Part shown: positions 18,422-28,003 of the stretch, piece by piece
Position numbering within the stretch: position 1 is the stretch's first letter
Layout: every line of letters begins with the position of its first letter
Assembly (NCBI RefSeq): GCF_018070025.1
Contig: NZ_JAGPYQ010000002.1
Location: 372,001 to 436,000, forward strand
Length of the DNA stretch: 64,000 nt
Direction: 5' to 3'
Source: Streptomyces liliiviolaceus
Lineage (GTDB): Bacteria; Actinomycetota; Actinomycetes; Streptomycetales; Streptomycetaceae
The notes under the pieces: model-generated
Database searches by the model: none
Seen by the model: only the letters and a program-made list of their open reading frames with translations
What the model was told of the DNA's origin: nothing
Program-made: the position numbers and the translations under genes

Positions 18422-18886
18422 TCAGTCCTCTTCTTCTTCCGTGCCGCCGGCCGTGAGGGTGTCGACCTCTTCGAACGTCTGCAGCAGGGTCTGGGCGTCG
18501 ATCGCGTCCAGGTTCTTGTTCTTGGTCTTGTTGGCCTCCTCGATGGTGTCCGAGAGGGCTTCCTTCAGCTCTTTGAAGAGTTCCATCTGGTCGCCCAGCA
18601 GCTTGTCGATGGCCTCCGCGGTGGTGCGGACGCCCTCGATCAGCTTCGGTCCAGAGACCAGGGGCTCGGTGGCCATCTTGCCGATGCGCAGGAGCTGCTG
18701 GTTCTGGTCGAGGTTGTCCGGGGTGGTGTGCCCGTCGACGAGGTGGCCGAGCGGGCGGATGGTGGACCCGTCGCCCTCTTCGCGGTGCTTCTTGGCCGCC
18801 GTGTAGACCGGCTGTACCTCGTTGTCCCGGAAGTTCTCCATCTGCTTGAGGTCGAAATGCTTGACGTCGGCCTTTTCACCGGCCAT
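18422..18886 (-). CDS. T7SS-associated helical protein, WXG-cluster type
   Basis: 154 residues starting at the ATG preceded by GGAGA. The open frame extends upstream but without a ribosome site and through a terminator hairpin. The protein is almost entirely predicted helix (KQMENFRDNEVQPVY; EAIDKLLGDQMELFKELKEAL) with an acidic end (GTEEEED). There is no signal peptide, membrane segment or cysteine. It lies between the WXG100 pair and the AAWKG gene, a place where Streptomyces T7SS loci carry such helical proteins. A substrate or chaperone function is inferred from position only. Confidence 0.75.
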   Translation of the reverse strand: MAGEKADVKHFDLKQMENFRDNEVQPVYTAAKKHREEGDGSTIRPLGHLVDGHTTPDNLDQNQQLLRIGKMATEPLVSGPKLIEGVRTTAEAIDKLLGDQMELFKELKEALSDTIEEANKTKNKNLDAIDAQTLLQTFEEVDTLTAGGTEEEED

Positions 18887-18966
18887 GGGACGATCTCCTG
18901 CTGCTGGGTGCCGGACGGGGGTACGGACGGCCCTGGGGGCCGGGTGGTGCGGTGCGTGCGGCCGGC

Positions 18967-19009
18967 GGCCGGTCCTGCGGGCCCGGAGCCCGGGTCCGCA
19001 GGACCGGCC
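18967..19009 (-). terminator. Strong 20-bp hairpin after the WXG100 pair
   Basis: 18967-18986 pairs with 18990-19009 (one G-T wobble) around a 3-nt loop. It lies 86 bp past the stop of the second WXG100 gene and ends that short transcript before the next gene. Confidence 0.75.
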
Positions 19010-19094
19010 ATCGATCGCACGCGTACGACGCCCGGCCCTCGCACACACCCTCAGGACCGACGAGGGGATGCTCCGGCCGGACGCCGTTCGGACC

Positions 19095-19403
19095 CTAGCG
19101 GGCCCGGACGTTGCCCCAGTTGTCGGCGCTCTTGCGCTCGTCACGGGAGTGGTTGTCGTGGATGGTGCGGATCAGCTCGCCGTTGTCGCCGAGGAGCCTG
19201 GCCATGTTCTTGGTGGCGTTGTCCCACTCCGCCTGGACCACGCGGTACTGCTCCTGGTCCGCGCCCTCCCAGGTGCTGACGAGCGGCTTGAGCTCGTCCT
19301 CCAGGTTGTTGAGGGTGTTGATGATCACCTGGGTCTGCTCCAGCAGTTCTTCAATGGCCTGCTGGACCTTGGGGTATTGCACATCGATGATGCCGTCGGC
19401 CAT
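19095..19403 (-). CDS. WXG100 protein (ESAT-6/CFP-10 type)
   Basis: A 102-residue protein of classic WXG100 size with W45-E-G47 in the turn between two helices (STWEGADQEQ). AGGAG stands 5 nt before the ATG. It follows the other small gene by 85 bp, so the two probably form the heterodimeric EsxA/EsxB-like substrate pair exported by the EccC machine. The C-terminus (SRDERKSADNWGNVRAR) lacks an evident YxxxD/E signal, which may be carried by the partner or replaced. Confidence 0.92.
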   Translation of the reverse strand: MADGIIDVQYPKVQQAIEELLEQTQVIINTLNNLEDELKPLVSTWEGADQEQYRVVQAEWDNATKNMARLLGDNGELIRTIHDNHSRDERKSADNWGNVRAR

Positions 19404-19488
19404 GACGTCTCCTCTCGAAGGCCGGGCGCCTGGCCCGGGAAGCTCACGAAGTCCGGCTCCACAGAAGGAAGCCGGTACCGCGGGTGGG

Positions 19489-19824
19489 TCAGCTCAGCGC
19501 TTCGAAGACGCCCTGGCTGGTCTTGCTGTTGAGAACCTCGGTCAGGTCCTGGTTCTCCTTCGCCAGACGGTTGGCGGAGGTCACGTTCTCCTGCAGCGCG
19601 TCGATCATCGTGCTGATCTGGATGACGACCTTCTGCGCCTCGGCGTTCCAGCTGCGGAAGAGCTTCAGCAGTGCCTGGCCCTCGTCACCGCCGACTCCCG
19701 AACGCGCCGCGATCTCGGCGACGTTGTTCTGGGTCTTCTCGACCGCGTTGCGGGCCGACTCCAGAGAGGAGACGCCCCCCAAGCCCTTGGCATAGTCCGC
19801 TTTCCTTGCGGCGCTGTCCGCCAT
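19489..19824 (-). CDS. WXG100-like partner protein
   Basis: 111 residues, all helix apart from a turn at W59-N-A61, where the usual WXG glycine has become Ala. Size, position beside the canonical WXG100 gene and the two-helix pattern support an Esx-type partner. AAGGGAG lies 6 nt before the ATG. It is the first gene of the pair, downstream of a 494-bp gene-free stretch that should contain the promoter. Confidence 0.88.
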   Translation of the reverse strand: MADSAARKADYAKGLGGVSSLESARNAVEKTQNNVAEIAARSGVGGDEGQALLKLFRSWNAEAQKVVIQISTMIDALQENVTSANRLAKENQDLTEVLNSKTSQGVFEALS

Positions 19825-20318
19825 GTCACGCTCCCTTCGTTCAGGCGCGTCTCACGCACCGTTGCCCGCTGAGGCTAAAGAGAAAACAGGGTTCCGCGCA
19901 ACGCGTGCAGGCAAGATGTGAGTAACAGCCGGTTCGGTAGAATTCGCCTGTATGGCAACGGAGTTGTGCGAACGTTGCAGCCGGATGAACACAGGGGCCC
20001 GTACTTCCGGGGATACAGCACGCGAACCGCCCCCCGGACACCTGCGAAGCGGGCGAAAAGCGGGCACACGCAGAGTCCGAACGGTCACGGAGAAGCATCG
20101 CCCTCGGCAATGTGCACGTTCCCATGAGATTCTTCGCGTGCGGGCCGCCGAAATATTTGAGCTTCTTTTGAGGTTACCCATTCGTATCCGAACGCCCTGG
20201 ACCTCCCTGCCTCCCTTCATCGGCGCCGAGTTCGGCCCGAATTTTTCCCTGCGCCTGTCCCTTTTCTTTTCCTTTTCCCCCGCGTGACGCGCGTTGCCTG
20301 CCGGAACCGAGGGCGCCG
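19825..20318. other. Gene-free, unusually AT-rich stretch upstream of the WXG100 pair
   Basis: 494 bp between the eccB stop and the WXG100-like start. Runs such as AAATATTTGA (about 20150) and a pyrimidine tract on the plus strand (about 20231-20280) make it much less GC-rich than its surroundings. The small open frames here lack ribosome sites and codon bias. It probably holds the esx promoter and a long 5' leader. I could not assign a convincing -35/-10 pair. Confidence 0.6.
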
Positions 20319-21914
20319 TCAGCCCCGCGAAGCGGCGGCGGCACCCACCGCGTCCGCCGCGCCCACCGCCTCCGCCTTGCCGCCGCCCTCGCGCTTCTCC
20401 GGCTCCGCGCCGGCTCCGCACTCGGGGGCCGTGGCCTTGGGTTCCGTGACGCCCGCAGCGGCGGCCGGATCGAGGTCCGCACCGGTCGGGAAGGCCGCGA
20501 GCAGCGGGGCCGGGACCGAGCCGATGTCGGAGGCCTCGTACCCGAGCGCCGCCAGCGACTCCTTCGCGGAGACGCGGTACTTCACACCGTTCTCCGCCAC
20601 CAGGTAGGTGGTCCCGGCGTGCGCGGCACCACTCGCGTGCAGGGCCCGGACCAGGGCGCCGTGCCCGGGACGTACCACCGTGGCCTCCGTGGGCACACAG
20701 GCCGGTTCCAGCGGCTGCGCGGTGCCCGCCGACACGGCGACCGGGCTCAGCTCGGTCAGCGGGACCAGGACCGACCTGATCCGTACGCCACCGTTGTCGC
20801 CGTCCACCTGGGCGCAGAGCGCGCTGCCCCGCTCCGCGGACTGCGGCAGGGGCGGCGCGTCCGGCAGTTCGGCGGAGGCGGCGGCGTCCGCGTCCTTCGC
20901 CGCGTGCTCGCGCAGCGCGTCCGCGCCGACCGTGCGCACGTCGGGCGACTGCCCCTCGTAGGCGTCCTTCTGGGTGGCCGGGTCGCCCAGTACGAGGGCG
21001 GCGCCGAGCCGGGTCAGCGGCACCAGGCCGTCCTTGCGCAGCAGGTGGTAGGTGCTGCCGCCGCCGACCACGCTGACCTTGAACAGCTGGCCGATACGAC
21101 TGGCCTCGCCGCCGAGTTCGGGGCCCTTCTCACCGCGCCCCGGCACCGCGGGCGGCTTGAGGGCGGGGCCGGGAGCCAGCGCGTCGAGGAAGGCCGCCGA
21201 GACGGGCATCGGCTCCTCGGAGCCGTAACCGAGGGCGGTGCGGGCGTCGGAGGCGCGGTCGAGCGGCAGCCTGCTGCCCCGCCACACCAGGTACTGGGTG
21301 TCGTCCGGGCCGCTCACCAGCACCCCGCGGTCGCGGCCGATGCCGCGCGAGTCCAGCGGCATCCCGGCCGCCACGGTGGTGGCTCCGGGCTTGTCGACGC
21401 CGGTGGTGGCCACGACGCCGGAGGTGTTGGGCAGCGCCCCGTCCGGCCCGGTGACGCACATGTGCCAGGCGTCGTCGTCGAGCTGCCCGGAGGCCGGTAC
21501 GGCGTCGGGGGCGCCGGGGATGCCGACCGGGGAGCCCACCGGGACGCCCTGGAGGGAGGGGGTGTGCACGTCGGCGGTCGCCAGGTCGGAGCCGCCGATC
21601 AGCTTCGCCGAGGCGTAGTTGCGCACCGGGTGCAGTACGCCGTCGGTGCCGGTCCACAGATACCGGGCGCCGGTGTCTCGGTTGACCACCAGGTGCTCAC
21701 CGTCGCGCCAGCCGTCGTTCCCGCCGGGGCGCAGCAGGCCGTACACCGTGGCGCCCGCGCCGATCAGGACGGTCACCAGGACGCCGAAGACCACACCGCG
21801 GGTGGTGCGCCCCAGCGGGCTCTCCGGGGCGTCCGGGTCGGCCATCAGCAGGCCCGAGCTGAGCCTGCCCATCATGAAACTGTGGGCGTGTACCTGGTCT
21901 CTTTTGGACTGCAC
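20319..21914 (-). CDS. eccB: T7SS membrane core protein EccB
   Basis: 531 residues from a GTG with GAGGAGA upstream. The N-terminus (QSKRDQVHAHSFMMGRL, then DPDAPESP) is the EccB signature. One transmembrane helix follows at about residues 37-60 and then a large extracytoplasmic domain with two cysteines (WHMC near residue 150 and SALCAQ further on). The C-terminal 60 residues are Ala/Pro/Glu-rich and disordered. EccB is part of the inner-membrane T7SS channel and contacts EccC. It starts 57 bp after eccD ends, so the two are an operon. Confidence 0.95.
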   Translation of the reverse strand: MQSKRDQVHAHSFMMGRLSSGLLMADPDAPESPLGRTTRGVVFGVLVTVLIGAGATVYGLLRPGGNDGWRDGEHLVVNRDTGARYLWTGTDGVLHPVRNYASAKLIGGSDLATADVHTPSLQGVPVGSPVGIPGAPDAVPASGQLDDDAWHMCVTGPDGALPNTSGVVATTGVDKPGATTVAAGMPLDSRGIGRDRGVLVSGPDDTQYLVWRGSRLPLDRASDARTALGYGSEEPMPVSAAFLDALAPGPALKPPAVPGRGEKGPELGGEASRIGQLFKVSVVGGGSTYHLLRKDGLVPLTRLGAALVLGDPATQKDAYEGQSPDVRTVGADALREHAAKDADAAASAELPDAPPLPQSAERGSALCAQVDGDNGGVRIRSVLVPLTELSPVAVSAGTAQPLEPACVPTEATVVRPGHGALVRALHASGAAHAGTTYLVAENGVKYRVSAKESLAALGYEASDIGSVPAPLLAAFPTGADLDPAAAAGVTEPKATAPECGAGAEPEKREGGGKAEAVGAADAVGAAAASRG

Positions 21915-21971
21915 GGCCTCTCCTCAACTCCTTCTGCGTGCCGGGCGTGCGGGTGTGCTCAGCGGGTGTGC

Positions 21972-23378
21972 TCAGCCGAACAGGCCGCGCAGCCAGCCGA
22001 AGAGCCCCGCGGCCCAGAGGGCGAGCGGCAGCAGTGCCACCGCGAAGCCGGTGTGCGCCAGTTCGGCCGCGCGGCCCCAGTACGGCAGCACCCGGCGGCC
22101 GGGCACCGTCCAGGCGGCGATCACGAGTGCGGCCGCGGCGCCGAGGAGCACCGCGAAGACGACCGCGCGTCCGGTGCCGTCGTGGTCCGCCGCCCAGGCG
22201 CGGGCGAGCAGCAGCAGGCCGAGGACGCCGGGCACGGCGAGGGTCAGCCGCTGCGAGATGTGCACCAGGCCGCGGCAGTGCAGGAGCAGCAGCAGGGTCA
22301 GTCCGAGGGCGGTCAGCGTCTCGGGCAGGTTCGGGTGCTGGGTGAGGACGATCAGGGCGGCCGAGGCGATGACGCCGGTGGCGGCGAAGAGCGCGGTGAC
22401 CCAGCGCCCGGCGAGCAGGGTGCGCTCGGCGACCTCGTCGCCCGCGTAGGGCTCGATGCCCTCCTGGAGCTGGGCGGCGGAGGAGGGCAGCGAGGGCAGC
22501 CGCATGCCGGCGAGTTTGAAGGCGAACGGCGCGACCGCTCCGGCGGCGAGCGCGACCACGGTGGCGACCAGCGCCACCGAGGCCTGCACGGCCAGGCCGG
22601 TGTAGCCGATGAGGCCGCCGGCGATCGCGGTGGCCACCGAGACCAGCGCCGTCGCGAACAGGGCCGGGGCGCCGACCGCGGTGGCGGCGAGCGCGAGGAC
22701 CGCGCCGCCCGCTCCCGCGGCGCCCGCGGCGAGCAGCCGCGCGCCGATGACCTGCCGTGCGTCCGCGCCGGTCAGGTCGCCGCCGGGCAGCAGCCAGCCG
22801 GCCAGGGCCAGGCAGGGCGCGACCAGCAGGCCGAGCGCGGTCGCGGAGAGGCGGTCGCCGACGGCGCGGCTGGCCGAGCCGGCGCCCGCGAGCAGCAGCA
22901 GGCCGGTGACGGCCGCGTAGGCGACCCGGGAGAACCCGGTGTTGGGTGTGCCGGGCCACAGTACCAGCGCGAGGGCGGCCACCACGGTGGCGGCGGTGGT
23001 GCCCACCAGGAGCGCGCGGGCCGCTTCGGGGTGCCAGGTGTTCAGGCGCCGGCCGGCGGTGTCGGCTATGCCGTCCACGAGGTCGTCGAGGCGGGCCTCG
23101 GGCAGGGCCTCGGTGTGCGGGCGCAGATAGAGCACGGCGCCGTCGGAGAGCCCCGCGTGGGCGAGGGTGGTCTCCTCGTCGAGCGGTGCGTCTCCGAGTT
23201 GCTGGAGGACCCAGCCGGCGTGGTCGAGACCGGCTTCCTCCGCCTCTTCGCCGACGTATCGCAGCAGCGTGGGCAGCAGATCGGCGACCGGCACGTCGGC
23301 CGGGACGGCCAGATCGACGGAGACGCTCGGCGCACGTACGGTCAGGCGGCACAGTTCGGCCACAGCGCTGTCGGTCAT
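21972..23378 (-). CDS. eccD: T7SS integral membrane protein EccD
   Basis: 468 residues. Residues 1-90 form the ubiquitin-like cytoplasmic domain (CRLTVRAPSVSVDLAVP, then TTLAHAGLSDGAVLYLRP). The rest is a run of about eleven hydrophobic helices, as in the EccD channel protein. The length fits the family. The Shine-Dalgarno before the ATG is weak (GAGAG). The gene leads the eccD-eccB unit and is divergent from eccC. No EccE-like gene was found in the window. Confidence 0.95.
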   Translation of the reverse strand: MTDSAVAELCRLTVRAPSVSVDLAVPADVPVADLLPTLLRYVGEEAEEAGLDHAGWVLQQLGDAPLDEETTLAHAGLSDGAVLYLRPHTEALPEARLDDLVDGIADTAGRRLNTWHPEAARALLVGTTAATVVAALALVLWPGTPNTGFSRVAYAAVTGLLLLAGAGSASRAVGDRLSATALGLLVAPCLALAGWLLPGGDLTGADARQVIGARLLAAGAAGAGGAVLALAATAVGAPALFATALVSVATAIAGGLIGYTGLAVQASVALVATVVALAAGAVAPFAFKLAGMRLPSLPSSAAQLQEGIEPYAGDEVAERTLLAGRWVTALFAATGVIASAALIVLTQHPNLPETLTALGLTLLLLLHCRGLVHISQRLTLAVPGVLGLLLLARAWAADHDGTGRAVVFAVLLGAAAALVIAAWTVPGRRVLPYWGRAAELAHTGFAVALLPLALWAAGLFGWLRGLFG

Positions 23379-23807
23379 CAGCGTAACTCTCGTCTTCCGT
23401 GGGGGCTTTGACAGGAGGACTTCCCCGGGGCAGTGGGAGGGCCTCCCCGGGAGAGGGATGTGCGAAGAGTACGGAAGGCCCGCGCACGGTCGGGAACGGG
23501 GGGTGCCGGGCCCGTGAATTTCGTCCGCGCGGCCGGCGACCGCCCCTCCCGCGTGGACAGGTCGCGTTCCGTGAATGCAGACTACTGCCTACGCCCGCCG
23601 GATCGCGCTGCGGACCGGACTCATTGTCCGGTACGGAGTTGTCCAACACGGGAGTTGACCGTCCTCGCTATCCGCTCGAAACATTCACCCGGCGTTCCCC
23701 GGATCACGTGGAACCCGGAGAATGGGCTCGGTGCGGTCTTTCCCACTGCCGGGTGCGCCGGTATTCGGTGCGGGTCGGAAAGCCAGTAAAACCGGAGGTT
23801 CTGTTCC
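23379..23807. promoter_or_regulatory. Divergent eccD/eccC promoter region
   Basis: 429 bp without a gene between divergent eccD and eccC, so it must hold promoters for both. TTGTCC occurs twice (about 23623-23646) and TTGACC lies near 23655, but no partner -10 at good spacing was convincing. No clear hairpin was seen. Confidence 0.6.
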
Positions 23808-26800
23808 TTGAGTGTCGTGCTGTTTCGCCGGCCGGCCCGCAGACGCGGACCGCAGATGCCCGAGGGGCAATTGACCCTTCAGGAGCCACCGGTCCTTGCC
23901 GAGACCGTGCCCGACACCTCGGCGATATGGACCTATTTGCCGATGGCGCTGATGTCGGTGTCGATGATGCTGATGTTCCTGCGCCCCGGCGGAGGCAACG
24001 GCGTCTTCATGTATCTGGCGATGGGCGTCATGGCGCTCTCCGCCGGTGCGATGCTGCTGGGGCAGCTGATGCGCCGCTCCAGCGAGCGCAAGCAGCGCCT
24101 GAAGGGCGAGCGCCGCGACTACCTCCGCTATCTGGCGCAGACCCGCAAGCGGGTCCGGTCCACCATCACGGAGCAGCAGCGGGCGCTCGCCTGGCGCCAC
24201 CCCGACCCGGCCTCGCTGCGCTCGCTGGCCCGCACCTCCCGGCTGTGGGAACGGCGTCCGGCCGACGAGGACTTCGGCGAGGCACGGCTCGCGGTCGGCG
24301 AGCAGCAGCTCGCGCTGACCCTGCAGCCGGTCTCCACCCGGCCGGTGGAGGACCTGGAACCGCTGTGCGCGCACGCCCTGCGCCGGTTCATCCGCGCGTA
24401 CTCCACCATCCCCGAGCAGCCCCTCGGTCTCTATCTGCGCTCCTCGGCCCGTGTGCTGGTGCGCCCGGCGGAGGCTCCCGGCCAGCCGGCGCCCACCGAA
24501 CCCGGTGTGCCCCCGCAGGGGGAGAACGGCACGGCCGAGGGTGGCACCCCGGCCGAGGGCCCCGGCGCCGAGGCCGTACGTGCTCTCGTGCGTGCCGCGC
24601 TCGCCCAGCTCGCGGTGTTCCACGCGCCGGAGGAGCTGTGGATCGCGGTCTGTGTCAGTGACGACCGGCGGCCCGACTGGGAATGGGTCAAGTGGCTGCC
24701 GCACGCGCTGCACCCGCACGAGGAGGACGGCGCGGGCCAGGTCCGCCGGATCACCGCCGAACTCACCGAGCTGGACGACCTGCTCGGCGCCGAGTTCGCC
24801 GAGCGGCCCGGCTTCGACGCGGACGCCCGCCCCGGCCGTGACGAGCCGTACACCGTCGTCGTCCTGGACGGTGTCAGTGTCCCCGAGGGTCATCGCTGGG
24901 AGGGGCAGGGCTATCGCAACGCCGTGGTCCTCGACGTCTCCGGGGCGCTGCGCTGGCGGCCCGGCCGCAACACGCTGCGGCTGACGGTCGGACCGGAGCA
25001 GGTGAGCCTGGTACGCACCGACCGCAGCCGCAAGGAGCGTTCCGTGGCGCTCGGCCGTCCCGACCGGCTCGGGCCGCTCGGCGCGGAGTCGCTGGCCCGG
25101 CTGCTCACCGCCCGCCGGATCAGCCTGGGCACCGACATCTCGCAGCCGCTGGAGACTGACGTCGAGCTGACCACCCTGCTCGGCATCCCCGACCTGCACC
25201 GGCACGACCCGCAGACCCTCTTCAGCAAGCACATCGGCGCCGCCCGGCTGCGTGTGCCGGTCGCGGTCGGTGTGGACGGGCGCCCGGTGGAGCTCGACAT
25301 CAAGGAGTCCGCGCAGGGCGGCATGGGCCCGCACGGCATGCTCATCGGCGCCACCGGCTCCGGCAAGAGCGAGCTGCTGCGCACCCTGGTCCTCGGCCTC
25401 GCCCTGACCAACTCCTCAGAGACCCTCAACTTCGTCCTGGTCGACTTCAAGGGCGGCGCCACCTTCCTGGGCCTGGAGGAACTCCCGCACACGTCCGCCG
25501 TCATCACCAACCTCGCCGACGAGGTCGCCCTGGTGGAACGTATGCAGGACGCCCTGCACGGCGAACTCATGCGCCGCCAGGAGCTGCTGCGCTCCGCGGG
25601 CAACTACACCTCCGCGCTGGAGTACGAGCGGGCCCGCGCCGCCGGGACCGACCTCGCGCCGCTGCCCAGCCTGTTCGTGGTGGTCGACGAGTTCAGTGAG
25701 CTGCTCTCCACGCACCGCGAGTTCATGGACCTGTTCGTGATGATCGGCCGCCTCGGCCGTTCACTCGGAGTCCATCTGCTGCTCGCCTCGCAGCGTCTGG
25801 ACGAGGGCCGTATGCACCAGTTGGAGAGCCATCTCTCGTACCGCATCGGTCTGCGTACGTTCTCCGCCATGGAGAGCCGCGGCGTGCTGGGTGTACCGGA
25901 CGCCTACCAGCTCCCCGCCTCGCCCGGCAACGGCTACCTCAAGTCCGGTGTGGAGGCCCTGACCCGGTTCCGGGCCGGCTACTCCTCGGGCACCTACCGG
26001 CGTCGTACCGGCGCGGTGGTCCAGGCGCGGGTGGCCAGCCAGGTGGTGCCGTGGACCAGCGGCTGGGTGGTGCCCCGCACGCTGGAGGCCGCGCCCGAAC
26101 CGGAGCCGGAGAACGAGGAGAGCGAGGAGGACGAGGAGACCCTGCTCGCCGTGGCCCTCGACCGGCTGCGCGACTCCGGCCCCGCCGCCCACCAGGTGTG
26201 GCTGCCGCCGCTGGACGAGCCCACTCCGCTGGACGCGCTGCTGTCCGGCATCGCACCCGACCCGGTACGCGGTCTCACCGCGACCAACTGGTCCGGCACG
26301 GGCAAGCTCCGGGTCCCGGTCGGCCTGGTGGACAAGCCCTTCGACCAGCGCCGCGACCCCCTCGTCGTGGACCTCTCAGGGGCCGGCGGCCACGTCGCCA
26401 TCGCGGGTGGCTCGCAGAGCGGCAAGTCCACCCTCATGCGCACGCTGATCGGTGCGCTCGCCCTCACCCACACGCCCGCCGAGATCCAGTTCTACTGCCT
26501 CGACTTCGGTGGCGGTGGTCTCTCGCAGCTCGCCGCGCTCCCCCACGTCGGCGGTGTCGCGGCGCGGCTCAACCCGGAGCGGGTGCACCGGGCGGTCGCC
26601 GAGGTCATGACGCTCCTCGCCCGGCGCGAGCAGTTCTTCGTGGACCACACCATCGACTCCATGCAGTCCTACCGCCGTCGCCGGGCCGCCGGGGAGTTCC
26701 CCGACGAGCCCTTCGGCGATGTGTTCATGGTGGTCGACGGCTGGTCGACGGTCCGCCAGGACTACGACGACCTGATCCAGAAGTTCAACGAGCTGGCCGC

Positions 26801-27893
26801 CCGCGGTCTCAACTACGGCATCCACCTGCTCATCACCACCACCCGCTGGGTGGAGCTGTCCGCCCAGGTCCGCGACCAGGCCGCCACCCGTCTCGAACTG
26901 CGGATGGGTGACCCGATGGACTCCGAGATCGACACCCGCAAGGCCCGTTCGGTGCCGCGCAGCGGTGGTCGCGGCATCACCGCGGACACCAAGATGCACT
27001 TCCTGGCCGGGCTGCCCCGCCTGGACGGCAGCGGCTCCCTCGAAGACCTCGGGGACGGCGTCGGCCATCTGGTGTCCGAGGTCGCCAAGCACTGGCCCGG
27101 CGCGGCCGCCCCGCAGGTCCGGATGCTGCCGCACCGGCTCCCGCTCGCCGAACTCCCGGCGCCCGAGTCCACCGAGGGCGACGGCATGCGACTGCCTCTC
27201 GGTATCGACCAGGACGCCCTGGAACCGGTCTGGCACGACTTCAGCCGCACCCCGCACCTGGTGGTGGTCGGCGACACCGAGAGCGGCAAGACCAACCTGC
27301 TGCGCCGCATCGTGGACGGCATCACCACGCGGTACTCGCCCACCGAGGCGAAGATCATCGTGGTCGACTACCGGCGCACCCTGATCGACACCGTCCCGGA
27401 GGAGTACCGCATCGGGCACGTCATCTCCCTGGACAACCTCAAGGAGACGATCGAGGGCGCGGCGCGGGCCATGAAGACCCGCGTGCCGGGGGCCGACATC
27501 GCCCCGGGCCGGATGCGCAAGTGCGACTGGTGGACGGGCCCGCGCCTGTTCATCCTGGTCGACGACTACGACATGGTGTCCGGCAGCTCCTTCCAGAGCC
27601 CCATGGAGCCGCTGTTCGAGTATCTGACGCTCGGCTTCGAGATGGGGCTGCACCTGGTGGTCGCGCGCAGTGCCATGGGCGCGGGACGCGGTCTCAGCGA
27701 CGGTCTCATCCGCCGCCTGGACGAGGCCAACAACCCGGCGGTCCTGCTGTCCTGCCCGCCCACGGAAGGCCGCCTCTTCGGCAACGCGAAGCCGCGTAAC
27801 CTGCCGCCGGGGCGGGCGCTGCACATCGCCCGCCGTCGCGAGCGTCTGATGCAGACGGCGCTGGTGGACGAGCCTGCGCCCCAGACGGACTGA
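23808..27893 (+). CDS. eccC: T7SS ATPase EccC (fused EccCa-EccCb)
   Basis: 1361 residues. The start is TTG, nine bases after GGAGG, and the N-terminus (SVVLFRRPARRRGPQMPEG) matches EccC openings. Two membrane helices lie near residues 40-95. Three FtsK/SpoIIIE ATPase domains follow, with Walker A motifs GATGSGKS (514-521), GGSQSGKS (867-874) and GDTESGKT (1155-1162); the matching acidic strands (LFVVVDEFSEL, VFMVVDGWS, LFILVDDYD) are present. EccC is the motor that recognises Esx-type substrates. All three Walker A lysines are kept. Walker B ends DE in domain 1 but D-G and D-D in domains 2 and 3, consistent with domain 1 as the main ATPase. Confidence 0.97.
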   Translation: MSVVLFRRPARRRGPQMPEGQLTLQEPPVLAETVPDTSAIWTYLPMALMSVSMMLMFLRPGGGNGVFMYLAMGVMALSAGAMLLGQLMRRSSERKQRLKGERRDYLRYLAQTRKRVRSTITEQQRALAWRHPDPASLRSLARTSRLWERRPADEDFGEARLAVGEQQLALTLQPVSTRPVEDLEPLCAHALRRFIRAYSTIPEQPLGLYLRSSARVLVRPAEAPGQPAPTEPGVPPQGENGTAEGGTPAEGPGAEAVRALVRAALAQLAVFHAPEELWIAVCVSDDRRPDWEWVKWLPHALHPHEEDGAGQVRRITAELTELDDLLGAEFAERPGFDADARPGRDEPYTVVVLDGVSVPEGHRWEGQGYRNAVVLDVSGALRWRPGRNTLRLTVGPEQVSLVRTDRSRKERSVALGRPDRLGPLGAESLARLLTARRISLGTDISQPLETDVELTTLLGIPDLHRHDPQTLFSKHIGAARLRVPVAVGVDGRPVELDIKESAQGGMGPHGMLIGATGSGKSELLRTLVLGLALTNSSETLNFVLVDFKGGATFLGLEELPHTSAVITNLADEVALVERMQDALHGELMRRQELLRSAGNYTSALEYERARAAGTDLAPLPSLFVVVDEFSELLSTHREFMDLFVMIGRLGRSLGVHLLLASQRLDEGRMHQLESHLSYRIGLRTFSAMESRGVLGVPDAYQLPASPGNGYLKSGVEALTRFRAGYSSGTYRRRTGAVVQARVASQVVPWTSGWVVPRTLEAAPEPEPENEESEEDEETLLAVALDRLRDSGPAAHQVWLPPLDEPTPLDALLSGIAPDPVRGLTATNWSGTGKLRVPVGLVDKPFDQRRDPLVVDLSGAGGHVAIAGGSQSGKSTLMRTLIGALALTHTPAEIQFYCLDFGGGGLSQLAALPHVGGVAARLNPERVHRAVAEVMTLLARREQFFVDHTIDSMQSYRRRRAAGEFPDEPFGDVFMVVDGWSTVRQDYDDLIQKFNELAARGLNYGIHLLITTTRWVELSAQVRDQAATRLELRMGDPMDSEIDTRKARSVPRSGGRGITADTKMHFLAGLPRLDGSGSLEDLGDGVGHLVSEVAKHWPGAAAPQVRMLPHRLPLAELPAPESTEGDGMRLPLGIDQDALEPVWHDFSRTPHLVVVGDTESGKTNLLRRIVDGITTRYSPTEAKIIVVDYRRTLIDTVPEEYRIGHVISLDNLKETIEGAARAMKTRVPGADIAPGRMRKCDWWTGPRLFILVDDYDMVSGSSFQSPMEPLFEYLTLGFEMGLHLVVARSAMGAGRGLSDGLIRRLDEANNPAVLLSCPPTEGRLFGNAKPRNLPPGRALHIARRRERLMQTALVDEPAPQTD

Positions 27894-27962
27894 GGGCAAA
27901 AGATTGCGCCGTTCCCCGCGCCCCTTTTCAGGGGCGCGGGGAACGGCGCAATCTTTTGCCCT
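27893..27962. terminator. Perfect 33-bp bidirectional terminator hairpin
   Basis: 27893-27925 and 27930-27962 are exact inverse complements around a 4-nt loop. The hairpin begins on the last base of the eccC stop codon and serves convergent eccC and mycP. The GC core flanked by A/T runs gives a U-tract in both directions. Its core (GGGGCGCGGGGAAC) resembles a terminator-like sequence repeated widely in Streptomyces chromosomes. Confidence 0.93.
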
Positions 27963-28003
27963 AAGCGGCCGGCCCCCACCGGCCCGCAGACGACGAGCGG
28001 CCG

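Noticed and set aside
10455..18806. 2783-codon plus-strand open frame
   Set aside because: It crosses at least five minus-strand genes and intergenic hairpins. Its Leu/Val/Arg-rich repeats are the antisense of the coiled-coil and repeat regions.
19841..20421. Small open frames in the AT-rich gap upstream of the WXG100 pair
   Set aside because: No ribosome sites, no third-position GC bias, overlapping frames on both strands.
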